Origin: Legionella birminghamensis
GTDB taxonomy: Bacteria; Pseudomonadota; Gammaproteobacteria; Legionellales; Legionellaceae
NCBI RefSeq assembly: GCF_900452515.1
Contig: NZ_UGNW01000001.1
Span: forward strand, 1,302,001 to 1,366,000
Length of the DNA stretch: 64,000 bases
Direction: 5' to 3'
Shown here: positions 26,798 to 35,572 of the stretch, in pieces
How positions within the stretch are numbered: position 1 is the stretch's first letter
Layout of the letters: each line of letters begins with the position of its first letter
The notes under the pieces: model-generated
Told to the model about the DNA's origin: nothing
Databases searched by the model: none
Seen by the model: the letters and a program-made list of their open reading frames with translations, nothing else
Made by a program: the position numbers and the translations under genes

Positions 26798-29563
26798 TTA
26801 ATTGCCAGTCTCTCCTCCTCGTCCTCCCCTGGGCCCCGGACGATTTGAAGGCTCCTCCTGTTGTGCACTGGAAGGGTTTCTACCGCCTCTGGTGAAAAAT
26901 GCACCAAAACGCCCCATCATGCCAGTTCTCGGAGGAGCAGGTACTGCAGGCTGCAGTGCCTGCTGACTGGGATTTAAGGCCTGAGATCTGTTAATTCCCA
27001 ACTCAGCCGCTTTGGCAAATAATTCTTCAACTCCATGGTTATCTCTGGCGCTGGTCGCTATAAATGTACAGCCTTTCTCGGCAGCAAATTCCGTAATGAG
27101 AGTGGAAGTGGCGTTTGGCATATCACTCATTGTTCCTGCAAAAATAACCGGAGTGGCTGGATTAAACCACTGCCTCAGCGATGCATATTCATCTTTTGCA
27201 TCTTGCAAACTGTTAGGATCAGTCAGGTTTACCGTTATGATAAACACTTTGGCATTCGAGCCCCATCTGGTATTTCTGAATCGACGGCTTTCCATATCGC
27301 CCATATCCATAAAGGCTGCCAATGCTCTTACACCCTCATCATTTTGATAAGCCTGGGTATACCTGAAATCCTGATCTTGTACGGGTGCATCTGAATAGCT
27401 ATTGTTAAAATAACGTTGCATCAGACTCGTTTTTCCACTATTTCGCGGACCGATTATTATGATAGGTAAACGCTCGTCGGTATTGGTAATCTGGGAACGC
27501 TCGATACGGCCAACGGTTACTATGTTTTGATTATTTTTCAGAATTTGTGCGTGTATTGCTCTTAATTCATTATCAAAACTGGCTTCCGTATTGTTGGGAA
27601 GGCGGGATATGTTCCCTTTGGCTAAATCAATCAGCGCTTTTATCGCACCATGCCTTGCCCCCCAGGAAGAGCTCTCTTCACTTAGTGATTCGAGCCTTGC
27701 AATGGCTTTTTGATTCTCTATAAAGGAGCGCATTTGCTCGATCATTATTTTCTGAGGAAGCTTATCCAATTTACTTTCAAAAACAGCTATAACGTGTCCA
27801 GGCGATTTTTCAGTCAATCTTTTAAGACAAGCGTTCCCTAAATTACCAAGGAAAGCATTTACTTTGGTATCGTCAATTAAAAGCAATAATGCTTCCAGAG
27901 CACCAAGATCTGCATCTTCACAATTCTCGAGCACCGGACCGATTTTAATTGTGTCGCATTCTCTTCTGTCCACATTAATGTTACTTATCAAAGGGATTAA
28001 TGGCGCATAAGATGTAATCGTTTCTTTAAAATAAGGTTTAGCCAGAAAACTGTTAACGATAGCGATTTTAGCCTTGGTGCTTAAATGTTGGGTATCTTCC
28101 TCTTCTCCGCTTACCAGATTGATTAAAGCCGCAGTGTTTGGAACCAGCTCTGCGAGTTTGTTATCGCCTAATTGTTGCAAATAGATGATTTTGTCAGCAT
28201 CCGTCAATTGCCAAAGCGCCGTTCTTAATGCTTTGGCATCCTGAATACTGGTTAATGGAGGGCAAACGCTGTCAACCGTCTGATGAAATTCAGGAAATGC
28301 ATTGGCTGGCAGTAAACGATTTTCATTCGCTGCTCTATCCGCAATTCGCAAGGTGATACCAAGGCTTGGGTATTTTTCTATCAGACCGCTTATGGTTTCA
28401 GCTCGGGATTTTGGATTACCGTCCAGCTGCGCAAATAGCCGGGCATTCCCTGCAATTCCTGTAGTAATATCTGGTTGATAGGATATTTTTTCCTCCAGGA
28501 GCTTTGTGAAACTATCCTCTTTTTCTTTAAGTTTTTCTTCGAGTTTAGTCTTTTGATTATCTAGCGCACCCTCTTGAATTTTCCGCACAAACTCGGGAGT
28601 CCATTCCCTTAACGCCTGTTCATTCTCCCGACTGATGGTGTTTAACTCGGCGGCATTCACCTCGACACAAAATTCAGTTCTCTGAATCTCTCCATTGGCC
28701 CTCACTCCTGGATTTTTCATACGATTCCAGATTGTGCCGATATTATCCCGGAATCGGGGAGCCGTCATGGCAAACAATCGTCTACGCTCATCCTCTGTCA
28801 ATTTATCCAGAAATTCTGCAAACTCGAAAATCCCTTCATTCGCATCCGCTCCAGCAATATACTCCTGTCCGCCGCGTCCTCCATGAGCTCCCCCATAACG
28901 CAGCTTTTCAATGAATCGGTTGATATATCCATACATTGAAGAATCACGTTTAACATAATCCCGAAGCTGCTGAGCTGCCTCATGAAACGCTGTGGCCGCA
29001 GGGGAATGTTTAATCACCCTTGCGCGTTCACTTTCAGTCAGTGGTTTTACTTGCCCGTCTTCCAAACTAGTGTGTTTAAACACGCCGTCCTCTTTGGCAA
29101 AAGAGAGACAATCGGACACCATAATAATACGCGGATTGTTTACATCATCACTAAGAACAAATTGCCAGGGCTTTAATTCATACAGGTCCTGACCAGACAT
29201 CTGGTCCGAGAGATCAATATTAAACATTAACAGCTTTACAGCCTCTTTGTTAACAACAGGTGAGAGCCTTTCGGCAAGCAGCCAACAGATCTGATTTATC
29301 GGGGAGTGGGGATCGAAGGTATATGCCAGATCCGTTTGCTGAATGCGTTTCCAGCGATTCGCCAGAAAATCGATAAAGGGTTGGCACTCCTCTGCCGTTA
29401 GCTCCTTATCGGATTTAGTTGCCCTGTCAATTAATGCACTCAATTCTTCATAGGTTTCCAGCAGTTCGATGCGTTCGATCTCATTTTTCCAGCCTAAGCG
29501 TTCTGGTCTAATGAATTTTTTTAGTGCTTCAAGCTCTTGCCCTAATGCCTTGATGCCGGCCAT
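26798..29563 (-). CDS. Large protein with C-terminal Rab/Ras-like GTPase domain, effector candidate
   Basis: 921 residues without signal peptide or membrane segment. The N-terminal ~690 residues are mostly helical, with a charged coiled coil at about 335-360 and a Gly-rich patch at 223-232; I recognise no family there. Residues about 698-860 are a small-GTPase-like domain: P-loop GPRNSGKTS (705-713), a switch II area MDMGDMES (752-759) where DxxG is broken, the Rab-like strand VFIITVNLTDPNSLQDA, TMSD (811-814) in place of NKxD, and TSARDN (837-842) for the G5 SAK motif. The tail (about 880-921) is Arg/Gly/Pro-rich with EEP. A eukaryotic-type GTPase in a Legionella-like genome points to a Dot/Icm effector. 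Nucleotide binding is doubtful given G3 and G4. Confidence 0.75.
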   Translation of the reverse strand: MAGIKALGQELEALKKFIRPERLGWKNEIERIELLETYEELSALIDRATKSDKELTAEECQPFIDFLANRWKRIQQTDLAYTFDPHSPINQICWLLAERLSPVVNKEAVKLLMFNIDLSDQMSGQDLYELKPWQFVLSDDVNNPRIIMVSDCLSFAKEDGVFKHTSLEDGQVKPLTESERARVIKHSPAATAFHEAAQQLRDYVKRDSSMYGYINRFIEKLRYGGAHGGRGGQEYIAGADANEGIFEFAEFLDKLTEDERRRLFAMTAPRFRDNIGTIWNRMKNPGVRANGEIQRTEFCVEVNAAELNTISRENEQALREWTPEFVRKIQEGALDNQKTKLEEKLKEKEDSFTKLLEEKISYQPDITTGIAGNARLFAQLDGNPKSRAETISGLIEKYPSLGITLRIADRAANENRLLPANAFPEFHQTVDSVCPPLTSIQDAKALRTALWQLTDADKIIYLQQLGDNKLAELVPNTAALINLVSGEEEDTQHLSTKAKIAIVNSFLAKPYFKETITSYAPLIPLISNINVDRRECDTIKIGPVLENCEDADLGALEALLLLIDDTKVNAFLGNLGNACLKRLTEKSPGHVIAVFESKLDKLPQKIMIEQMRSFIENQKAIARLESLSEESSSWGARHGAIKALIDLAKGNISRLPNNTEASFDNELRAIHAQILKNNQNIVTVGRIERSQITNTDERLPIIIIGPRNSGKTSLMQRYFNNSYSDAPVQDQDFRYTQAYQNDEGVRALAAFMDMGDMESRRFRNTRWGSNAKVFIITVNLTDPNSLQDAKDEYASLRQWFNPATPVIFAGTMSDMPNATSTLITEFAAEKGCTFIATSARDNHGVEELFAKAAELGINRSQALNPSQQALQPAVPAPPRTGMMGRFGAFFTRGGRNPSSAQQEEPSNRPGPRGGRGGETGN

Positions 29564-29656
29564 AATGAACCCCGAAATATCATCTTATATAAATTATAAG
29601 CATAAATGGCAGCTTTACTACTATTCGTTTATAAACTGCGGGTTTTCTGGATTGAT

Positions 29657-30388
29657 TTATTCAGTTATCGCAATCCGATTCCAGGTTAGATCCCATGCAA
29701 GGGCTGATATTATTTTTCGCGCTTTCAATTGTTCAATCAGAATTTCCAGAGCCGGTTTTTCTGCAGCGATAATAATCATGTTCATTGATTTCCTGACTGG
29801 CAATACCAGGGTGGACAGTTCAAAATGAGCCTTTAGCCATTTGAAAACGGGGTATTGCTCATTGCGGTTGGCCAGGTTAACGCTTAGGTAGCCATTGTTT
29901 GAAAGAGCGTTCTGGCAATCGATAAAAAATTGCGGTGTATAGCAATTGGAGGGAAAGCGGTGGGCATTAAACAGGTCGACCAGGATATGCTTAAATGGAG
30001 CCCCATTATTTTTGATAAATGTACTGGCATCCTGGTTAATGATATGAAGGTTTTTTAGCCTGTCAGTCAGGAAATATGTTTTCGCCACCTGAATAATTTC
30101 TTCACTAATTTCAACGGCGGTCAATGGAAAATGATTAAGGGCGGGGGAGAGCGCATGTGCAGCACCCGCTCCTCCCAATCCCAGTAAACAGCTCGCCCCG
30201 GGAAATAGCCTGGCTGGAAGAATCAACTGACTGATATAATTTAAGCCGGGTTTCTCTGGCTTACGTATATTAATCAGACTTTGAATTGCCGGACTACCCA
30301 GCGACAACCAGCGGAATATGAAATTATCATAAACGGAAACACCGCTTGTGCTCTGGTACAGGCAGCGGCCAGCAAAGGTTTTCCACAT
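29657..30388 (-). CDS. Spermidine-synthase-like SAM-fold protein
   Basis: 243 residues of the SpeE/PABMT-like Rossmann methyltransferase fold. LLGLGGAGAAHALSP (about 68-82) is the nucleotide-binding glycine loop, LTAVEISEEIIQVAKTYF gives the acidic residue after strand 2, and HIINQDASTFI and HILVDLFNAHRFP follow. The spermidine synthase catalytic Asp environment (YDVIIxDSTDP) is replaced by ILVDLFNAHR, so polyamine synthesis is uncertain. It lies 6 bp after astB at the end of the arginine operon, so a role near arginine or polyamine metabolism is possible. Confidence 0.7.
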   Translation of the reverse strand: MWKTFAGRCLYQSTSGVSVYDNFIFRWLSLGSPAIQSLINIRKPEKPGLNYISQLILPARLFPGASCLLGLGGAGAAHALSPALNHFPLTAVEISEEIIQVAKTYFLTDRLKNLHIINQDASTFIKNNGAPFKHILVDLFNAHRFPSNCYTPQFFIDCQNALSNNGYLSVNLANRNEQYPVFKWLKAHFELSTLVLPVRKSMNMIIIAAEKPALEILIEQLKARKIISALAWDLTWNRIAITE

Positions 30389-30394
30389 CAGAAA

Positions 30395-31738
30395 TCAAGC
30401 CTGTTGAAAGGGGTAAATAGCTCCAAGTTGGAGAATTTCTGTCAATTCATCAAGGGCAAACATCACTTCTTTCACTAGTGATGGATCAACTAAATCATCT
30501 GCATGCAGTCGATCCCGGTAATGGCGCTTGATCCATTGTTCCAGTTTTAATAATAAAGACTCATTAATTAACACGCCCTGATGCATATACGCCAGTTCAT
30601 TTTCATTCAGTAAGACCCGCAGGCGTAAACAGGCAGGGCCGCCGCCATTGCGCATGCTTTGCTTTAGATCCATAAAATAACAATACTTGATAGGGTTGCT
30701 GGACGCTGCCAGAATATCGTGAATTGTCTGGTTGACATGTGGGTTATGCTCGCATTCACTCGGCGCAATCAGTGCCATTGTGCCGTCTTTAAGGGTTAAG
30801 AGTTGCGAATTAAAAAGATAACTGGAGACTGCATCATCTATGCTTACCTGCTCGTCCCTGATTTCAATAATATTAAGCTCAAAATCGGCTTTACTTTGAA
30901 GTGCCTGCAATACTGTAGTCTGATCAAGGAATGCCTGCTGATGAATTAAGAGCACAGATTCGTTGGCAACGGCAATGACATCGTTGTGGAAAACGCCTTT
31001 GTCGATTGCCGCTGGATTTTGGCAGACATATAACAGCCGATCAAGATCCAGGCCGTGAGATCTCCCAATTGCAGTGGAGGCTTCATAGGTTTGCCTTGCT
31101 GGAAAGCGAACTGGCCCTGGGGTAAAAGACGACCAGAGGGCGCGTTTGCCATAAACAAATAAATGAATACCGGGTTGGCCATGATCTGCCGCAAGGCGGC
31201 TATGGTTAGCCGCGCCCTCGTCACTGGTTACCAGGCTAGCCGGCAAGGGGGAGTGATGCGCAAAATGATTGTCGTTGTTAAATATTCTTTTTAGCAGATA
31301 ATGCGAGAAGTTTGCTTCCTGATGGCGGTGCAGGTTGGAAACCAGATTCGCAGCAGTAAAATGAACACGCCGATCATTGCTATCAATACTGGGGGTTACA
31401 GTGGCGGCATTTGCAGTCCACATACTGGAGGCTGAATAGGCGGCTGCCAGAATTTCCGGCGCTGTTGTACTAGCCAGTTTTAATTGCTGTTCTGTTGTCC
31501 CATGAAAGCCCATTTGTTCCAGCAGACCCAAATTAGGACGTTGATGGGGCGGCAAAACCGCCTGCTTTAATCCTAATTCATGCAGAAAGCGCATTTTATC
31601 AAGGCCTTGCAAAGCGGCAGCCTGAGGATTGGCAATAGAATGGGCATTGGCGGTCGAAGCAATATTTCCAAGGGATAAACCCGCATAATTATGGGTAGGG
31701 CCGACCAGTCCATCCATGTTTAATTCATAGTTTTTCAT
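30395..31738 (-). CDS. astB: N-succinylarginine dihydrolase
   Basis: 447 residues, the family's usual size. N-terminus [26 protein letters not shown] is the AstB signature. [23 protein letters not shown], an active-site HHSPLPAS stretch and [14 protein letters not shown] near the end also match. Converts N2-succinylarginine to N2-succinylornithine plus CO2 and ammonia in the AST pathway. Three bases separate it from astD. Confidence 0.96.
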   Translation of the reverse strand: MKNYELNMDGLVGPTHNYAGLSLGNIASTANAHSIANPQAAALQGLDKMRFLHELGLKQAVLPPHQRPNLGLLEQMGFHGTTEQQLKLASTTAPEILAAAYSASSMWTANAATVTPSIDSNDRRVHFTAANLVSNLHRHQEANFSHYLLKRIFNNDNHFAHHSPLPASLVTSDEGAANHSRLAADHGQPGIHLFVYGKRALWSSFTPGPVRFPARQTYEASTAIGRSHGLDLDRLLYVCQNPAAIDKGVFHNDVIAVANESVLLIHQQAFLDQTTVLQALQSKADFELNIIEIRDEQVSIDDAVSSYLFNSQLLTLKDGTMALIAPSECEHNPHVNQTIHDILAASSNPIKYCYFMDLKQSMRNGGGPACLRLRVLLNENELAYMHQGVLINESLLLKLEQWIKRHYRDRLHADDLVDPSLVKEVMFALDELTEILQLGAIYPFQQA

Positions 31739-31741
31739 TGT

Positions 31742-33226
31742 CTATCCAAGGTTAATGCCGGGTAGTAACTGAGCAGGTCTGACCAGCATGGCGCTCTCCA
31801 TGCTTGCGATGGGATAAGAGCAATAATCGGCTGCAAAATAAGCGCTTGGCCGGTGATTGCCGCTGCATCCTACACCTCCGAAGGGTAAGTTGCTCGCCGC
31901 TCCCGTAGTCGGCCTGTTCCAGTTGATTAGCCCGGAGCGGATTTGCTTATAAAATAATTCGTAATGGGCTTTGTGCTTGCTTAGCAGGCCGGCGGCCAGG
32001 CCATATTTCGTCTGATTTGCCATTACTATGGCCTCTTCAAAATCCTGATAGCGATAAACCTGCACTAATGGCGCAAAGATTTCTTCATCACTTATCTGGC
32101 GTGCATTAGACATATCAATAATGCCGGGCGATAAAAATGCCGCTTCTTCTTTCAACAATCTCATTGGCAGTAAAGCCTTACCTCCAGAGTCCAGCAGTTT
32201 TTGCTGGGCGGAAAGATGCATACGCGCATGGTCAAGACGAATCACTGGGCCGATGAAGGGTTCCGGGCGTTGCGTATATTCGCCAATAAGCAGTGTCTGG
32301 CATATTTCAGTGAATCGTTGTAAAAACGCATTGCCCTGGGCATCATTTTTAATAAAAAGCCTTCGCGCACAAGTACAGCGTTGACCGGCTGTGATCATGG
32401 TGGATAAAAGCGTATGGTAAACAGCTGCATCAATGTCATCCACCTCATCGATTACTAATGGATTATTACCCCCCATTTCAAGGGCAATGATTATCTCGGG
32501 GCGCTCGGCAAACTGCTGATGAATTTTTTTGCCGGTTTGATAGCTGCCGGTAAAAAAAACACCTTTAATATTCTGTTGTAGAAGCGCTTTTGCGGTTTGG
32601 CTGTTACCCTGTATACAATTAATGACGCCTGGCGGTAAATCACTTTCATGCCAGCATTGCATAATCAAGGCAGCCACCGCGGGGCTTAACTCGCTGGGCT
32701 TGTAGACAATGGTATTTCCCGCAAGCAGGGCGGGGACAATATGCCCATTACTTAGATGAGCCGGGAAATTAAAAGCGCCAAGCACTGCTACTACGCCATG
32801 CGGTTTATAGCGAAGACTTGCTGTCGCTTCCGCTGTTGAATTTGATTTTTCGGCATTACGTTCCTGATAGGCCTGAATGGAGATAGCGACTTTGGCAATA
32901 ACAGAGCTCACTTCAGTTTGTGATTCCCAGAATGGCTTACCCGTTTCCTGGGAAATTAATTCAGCGAGCTGCCCACGTCTTTTTTCCACCGCCCTGGCAA
33001 AGTTTTGCAGATAAGCACAGCGCTCTTCCAGTGTCAATCCAGCCCAATCCACTGCGGCTTTATCTGCAGATTTAAAGGCCTGACTGATTTCAATCGCTGT
33101 CGCGTTGCGGCCTTGCCATACTAATAAATTATTGGCTGGATTAATGGAAGTGAACACAGCACCTTCTCCTGAATGCCATTGCCCATTAATATAATGACTA
33201 TTCCAGGTATTTGACGCGATACTCAT
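31742..33226 (-). CDS. astD: N-succinylglutamate 5-semialdehyde dehydrogenase
   Basis: 494-residue aldehyde dehydrogenase. [20 protein letters not shown] and YKPSELSP bind [14 protein letters not shown] is the Rossmann turn, [12 protein letters not shown] holds the general base Glu, and [12 protein letters not shown] the catalytic Cys. Oxidises succinylglutamate semialdehyde to succinylglutamate. Overlaps astA by 4 bp, and that linkage makes AstD the specific call among aldehyde dehydrogenases. Confidence 0.94.
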   Translation of the reverse strand: MSIASNTWNSHYINGQWHSGEGAVFTSINPANNLLVWQGRNATAIEISQAFKSADKAAVDWAGLTLEERCAYLQNFARAVEKRRGQLAELISQETGKPFWESQTEVSSVIAKVAISIQAYQERNAEKSNSTAEATASLRYKPHGVVAVLGAFNFPAHLSNGHIVPALLAGNTIVYKPSELSPAVAALIMQCWHESDLPPGVINCIQGNSQTAKALLQQNIKGVFFTGSYQTGKKIHQQFAERPEIIIALEMGGNNPLVIDEVDDIDAAVYHTLLSTMITAGQRCTCARRLFIKNDAQGNAFLQRFTEICQTLLIGEYTQRPEPFIGPVIRLDHARMHLSAQQKLLDSGGKALLPMRLLKEEAAFLSPGIIDMSNARQISDEEIFAPLVQVYRYQDFEEAIVMANQTKYGLAAGLLSKHKAHYELFYKQIRSGLINWNRPTTGAASNLPFGGVGCSGNHRPSAYFAADYCSYPIASMESAMLVRPAQLLPGINLG

Positions 33227-34272
33227 TGATTTTCCCCATTGCTATGGTTTTTAAGCGAATGCAAGGGAGAGAGTCTGACATTGTCTCCCTTTTTAAGTTT
33301 CAATAATTCAGCTGTTTGCTTACTTACAATGCATGTATTCCCTTTGGTAAAAATAGCCTGGCTTAGAGTGGCGCGAAAGTTCAGGCTGGTATTGGCAACA
33401 AGGAATAGTTTACTGCTCACCTCGTCGCTGAGGCTGCCAATTGTTCTTAGCTGGCTGGTTTTTATCGTAGAAATTTCTGCTGCAGGTGCCTCGATGGTAG
33501 GGCCGGCATCAAAAATATCCACATAACCTAAAAATCGAAAGCCTTCGTTCATGAGAATATTCATTGCTGGAATGGTTGATTGATGCGGTTGCCCAATCAC
33601 TGACTGGGCGGCTGCTGCAAGCAATTTCACATAAACTGGGTTACGAGGCATTAAGTCTGCGATGAATTGTTTGTTCGTGGAAATGGATAACCCATCGGCT
33701 TCCGGAAAAGTCATATGAAAAAAATGGCTTCCCAGATGATCCCAAAAGGGGGAATGCCCGGACTCGTCGGAAATCCCGCGCATTTCGGCAATAATGCTTG
33801 GCGAAAAGCGATTAGGGAAAGCGGCAATGAAAAGGAAACGCGCACGCGAAAGCAATAAGCCGTTACTGTCTTTACGATAGGAGGGATCAAGAAATAGAGT
33901 GCATACTTCGCTTTTCCCCTGGTTATCATTGACAAGGCTTAAGACTTCATAATCGCTGCGAATATTTAGCGAATGACAAAATCGTGTTCTCTTGGAAAGC
34001 TTATAGGAGTAAAAAGGGCTATCATACCCGGTAGCGCCTTCGATTGCGGATGTGCCGACCACTTTTCCTGTTTCAGGATCTTCCAGGACAAAGAAATAAT
34101 ATTCGTTAAGCGGTTTTTTGACTTCTTTTTCAAAGGACGTACAGGACCAATCAATTCGCTTTTGCAATAATTGCCTGTCTTTGGCCAAGGTTGTAATTCC
34201 TATACCGCTGCGCATTGCCAGCTCGTATATCGCATCCAGATCGGATGGGAATGCTCGCCTGAAAATCATCAT
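33223..34272 (-). CDS. astA: Arginine N-succinyltransferase
   Basis: 349 residues of the AstA/GNAT-like fold. [20 protein letters not shown] at the N-terminus, then [42 protein letters not shown], and [14 protein letters not shown] are diagnostic. First committed step of the AST route: succinyl-CoA plus arginine gives N2-succinylarginine. Overlaps the M20 gene upstream and astD downstream by 4 bp each. Confidence 0.95.
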   Translation of the reverse strand: MMIFRRAFPSDLDAIYELAMRSGIGITTLAKDRQLLQKRIDWSCTSFEKEVKKPLNEYYFFVLEDPETGKVVGTSAIEGATGYDSPFYSYKLSKRTRFCHSLNIRSDYEVLSLVNDNQGKSEVCTLFLDPSYRKDSNGLLLSRARFLFIAAFPNRFSPSIIAEMRGISDESGHSPFWDHLGSHFFHMTFPEADGLSISTNKQFIADLMPRNPVYVKLLAAAAQSVIGQPHQSTIPAMNILMNEGFRFLGYVDIFDAGPTIEAPAAEISTIKTSQLRTIGSLSDEVSSKLFLVANTSLNFRATLSQAIFTKGNTCIVSKQTAELLKLKKGDNVRLSPLHSLKNHSNGENQ

Positions 34273-35492
34273 GAGTGAAGTGTCTCCAAACCGCCGCGCG
34301 CTAAATCCCGCAATAAAAACAGGTTCAATGCAGTCCTTTCAACCAGGCTATCCAGTAAGATAAACTCTTCAGCGCTATGGATAGCTCCGCCGCGAACACC
34401 CATGGTATCGAGTACTGGCAGGCCTTTCTGCGCCAGATTATTACCGTCACAACAACCGCCGCTATCCTGCCAGGAAACCGATAGATTTAATTGTTCCCCG
34501 GCGCGCCGCACGCATTCGAATAGTTTTTCTGTTTTATAGTTGATTGATTTAACGGGTCTTCCGAATTGCCCCTCAATTTTTAAACCATAATCATCTCTTT
34601 TAAGTAGGTTGTTAATCTCATTCAATTTCTTCTGGATCCAGTACTCATCCTGCGGACTACTCACGCGTATATCGAGTTTGGCTACCGCTTTATCGGGTAC
34701 CATATTCAGTGCCTCTCCTCCAGCAATTTTGCCTATATTGATGCTGACACCTTCTCGCTGACCATTAAGCGCGTGAATGGCAAGAATCACTTCTGCCAGA
34801 TAGCAAATGGCATTCCGCCCCTCCGAAAAAGCGCGTCCTACATGAGCTGCCTTCCCTGTTGTCACCACAGTAAATTTTCCACTGCCTCGCCTGTTTCTTG
34901 CTAAAGTACCTTTGGCATCCATTGCCGGCTCATAAATGAGACCTGCCTGGTAGGTGGATGCTGCGTTTTCAAGCCAGCTGCCTGAAAACGGTGAGCCAAT
35001 TTCTTCATCCGCATTGATAAATACATCCCAACCTAATGTTTCTGCTTCTGGAAGGCGCTCAAACAACTCCAGTGCATGCAGGATAATCAGCAATCCGCCT
35101 TTCATATCGGCAACGCCAGGGCCATTTAAGGTATTTTCATTAATATAGGAAAGCGTCTGGAAGGGATGGTCGGCATGATACACTGTATCCATATGACCGC
35201 CCAGCAGTATCCGCCGCTTTATTTCCGGGCGCTTGCGGATTAATAATGCCTTTCCGCAGTCCAGGATCTCCGTATTACCCTGCATGTCGATGTTGTTAAG
35301 GGTGGGGAATGAAATTGACTCAATGGAGTCTGCAATGGAGTTAAAGACCTGACTCAGGTGATTATGAATATATGACAAACCATCTAAATTAGTAGTTCCA
35401 GAGTTCGTCTCGCAGAATTGAAACAGTTGTTTAACCATCAGCGGCTGTCTTTCACTCAGTTCAGCCATCAGATGTCTGGTAACAGGATCCAT
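34269..35492 (-). CDS. M20-family zinc hydrolase (carboxypeptidase G2/ArgE-like)
   Basis: 407 residues. The M20 co-catalytic zinc site is complete: LLGGHMDTVYH (His, Asp), GPGVADMKGGLLI (bridging Asp), FINADEEIGSPFSG (Glu-Glu), YEPAMD, and a C-terminal GAIHSAEEF (His). A lid/dimerisation domain lies between about 190 and 300. It heads the AST operon and overlaps astA by 4 bp. No AstE (an M14-type enzyme) or AstC is in the window, so this M20 enzyme may perform the final desuccinylation of succinylglutamate. That substrate is inference from context; a general N-acyl-amino-acid deacylase is the conservative call. Confidence 0.85.
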   Translation of the reverse strand: MDPVTRHLMAELSERQPLMVKQLFQFCETNSGTTNLDGLSYIHNHLSQVFNSIADSIESISFPTLNNIDMQGNTEILDCGKALLIRKRPEIKRRILLGGHMDTVYHADHPFQTLSYINENTLNGPGVADMKGGLLIILHALELFERLPEAETLGWDVFINADEEIGSPFSGSWLENAASTYQAGLIYEPAMDAKGTLARNRRGSGKFTVVTTGKAAHVGRAFSEGRNAICYLAEVILAIHALNGQREGVSINIGKIAGGEALNMVPDKAVAKLDIRVSSPQDEYWIQKKLNEINNLLKRDDYGLKIEGQFGRPVKSINYKTEKLFECVRRAGEQLNLSVSWQDSGGCCDGNNLAQKGLPVLDTMGVRGGAIHSAEEFILLDSLVERTALNLFLLRDLARGGLETLHS

Positions 35493-35572
35493 TGCATTAT
35501 CCAGAAAAAAAGGTAACTAACCTTAGCCAAATTTCTCAAGTCATGCAAGACTCAAAGGGAGAAGCCTGGTAT

